64,000 nt of DNA from assembly GCF_021375795.1 (NCBI RefSeq), contig NZ_JAEIOI010000007.1:1-64000 (forward strand), given 5' to 3'. The stretch comes from Pseudomonas anguilliseptica (lineage in GTDB: Bacteria > Pseudomonadota > Gammaproteobacteria > Pseudomonadales > Pseudomonadaceae). The notes under the pieces are model-generated. The model was given only the letters and a program-made list of their open reading frames with translations, had not been told where the DNA came from and searched no databases. Below, piece after piece: positions 63,978 to 64,000 of this stretch; the stretch's first letter is position 1; each line of letters starts with the position of its first letter. Both the position numbers and the translations under genes were made by a program.

Positions 63978-64000
63978 CACGTTGGCTCTGAAGCGAATAG

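Overview
This window is a chromosomal segment of a Pseudomonas-type gammaproteobacterium. The evidence is the run of pseudomonad gene neighbourhoods (hprA-rsmC, smpB/ratA/rnfH, bamE/fur, recN/grpE-dnaK-dnaJ-dapB-carA-carB-greA, ftsH-folP-glmM-tpiA-secG-tRNA-Leu-rimP-nusA-infB-rbfA-truB-rpsO-pnp, acs, pgi, panC-panB, folK-pcnB, cbrA-cbrB) and the small RNA CrcZ between cbrB and pcnB, which is a Pseudomonas hallmark. The species cannot be fixed from this sequence alone.

Left end (1-4111): an accessory region. It holds what looks like the early region of a Pf-like filamentous prophage: small leftward genes ending in a single-stranded-DNA-binding protein, an excisionase-like gene, a rightward repressor-like gene, and an array of TGAGGAA/TTCCTCA operator boxes between the divergent genes. 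Next to it lies an AT-rich, Eco29kI-like type II restriction-modification pair (GIY-YIG nuclease plus C5-cytosine methyltransferase), then a 348-base non-coding junction with a repeated 13-mer.

4112-16905: core genes. These are a zinc ribbon/DUF2007/SRAP cluster, a chemoreceptor, an M48 lipoprotein protease, a TMEM165-family manganese exporter behind a yybP-ykoY manganese riboswitch, rsmC, hprA, a LysE exporter, smpB, ratA-rnfH, bamE, fur and recN (with a LexA box).

16980-32685: the heat-shock cluster grpE-dnaK-dnaJ behind a sigma-32 promoter, dapB, carA-carB with an attenuator-like leader, greA, yhbY, rlmE, ftsH, folP and glmM. 32751-43127: tpiA, secG, tRNA-Leu(GAG), then the translation/transcription operon rimP-nusA-infB-rbfA-truB-rpsO-pnp with two tandem terminators in its leader.

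43173-54917: a BON-domain/CsbD stress pair behind a sigma-54 promoter with an IHF box, two tandem DUF2845 secreted proteins, a DUF748 protein, an RlmI-like methyltransferase, a thiolase, an MpaB-type oxygenase, acs and pgi. 55023-64000: pantothenate genes panC-panB, folK-pcnB, and the carbon-catabolite control module: CbrA/CbrB two-component system and CrcZ with its sigma-54 promoter and candidate CbrB activator boxes.
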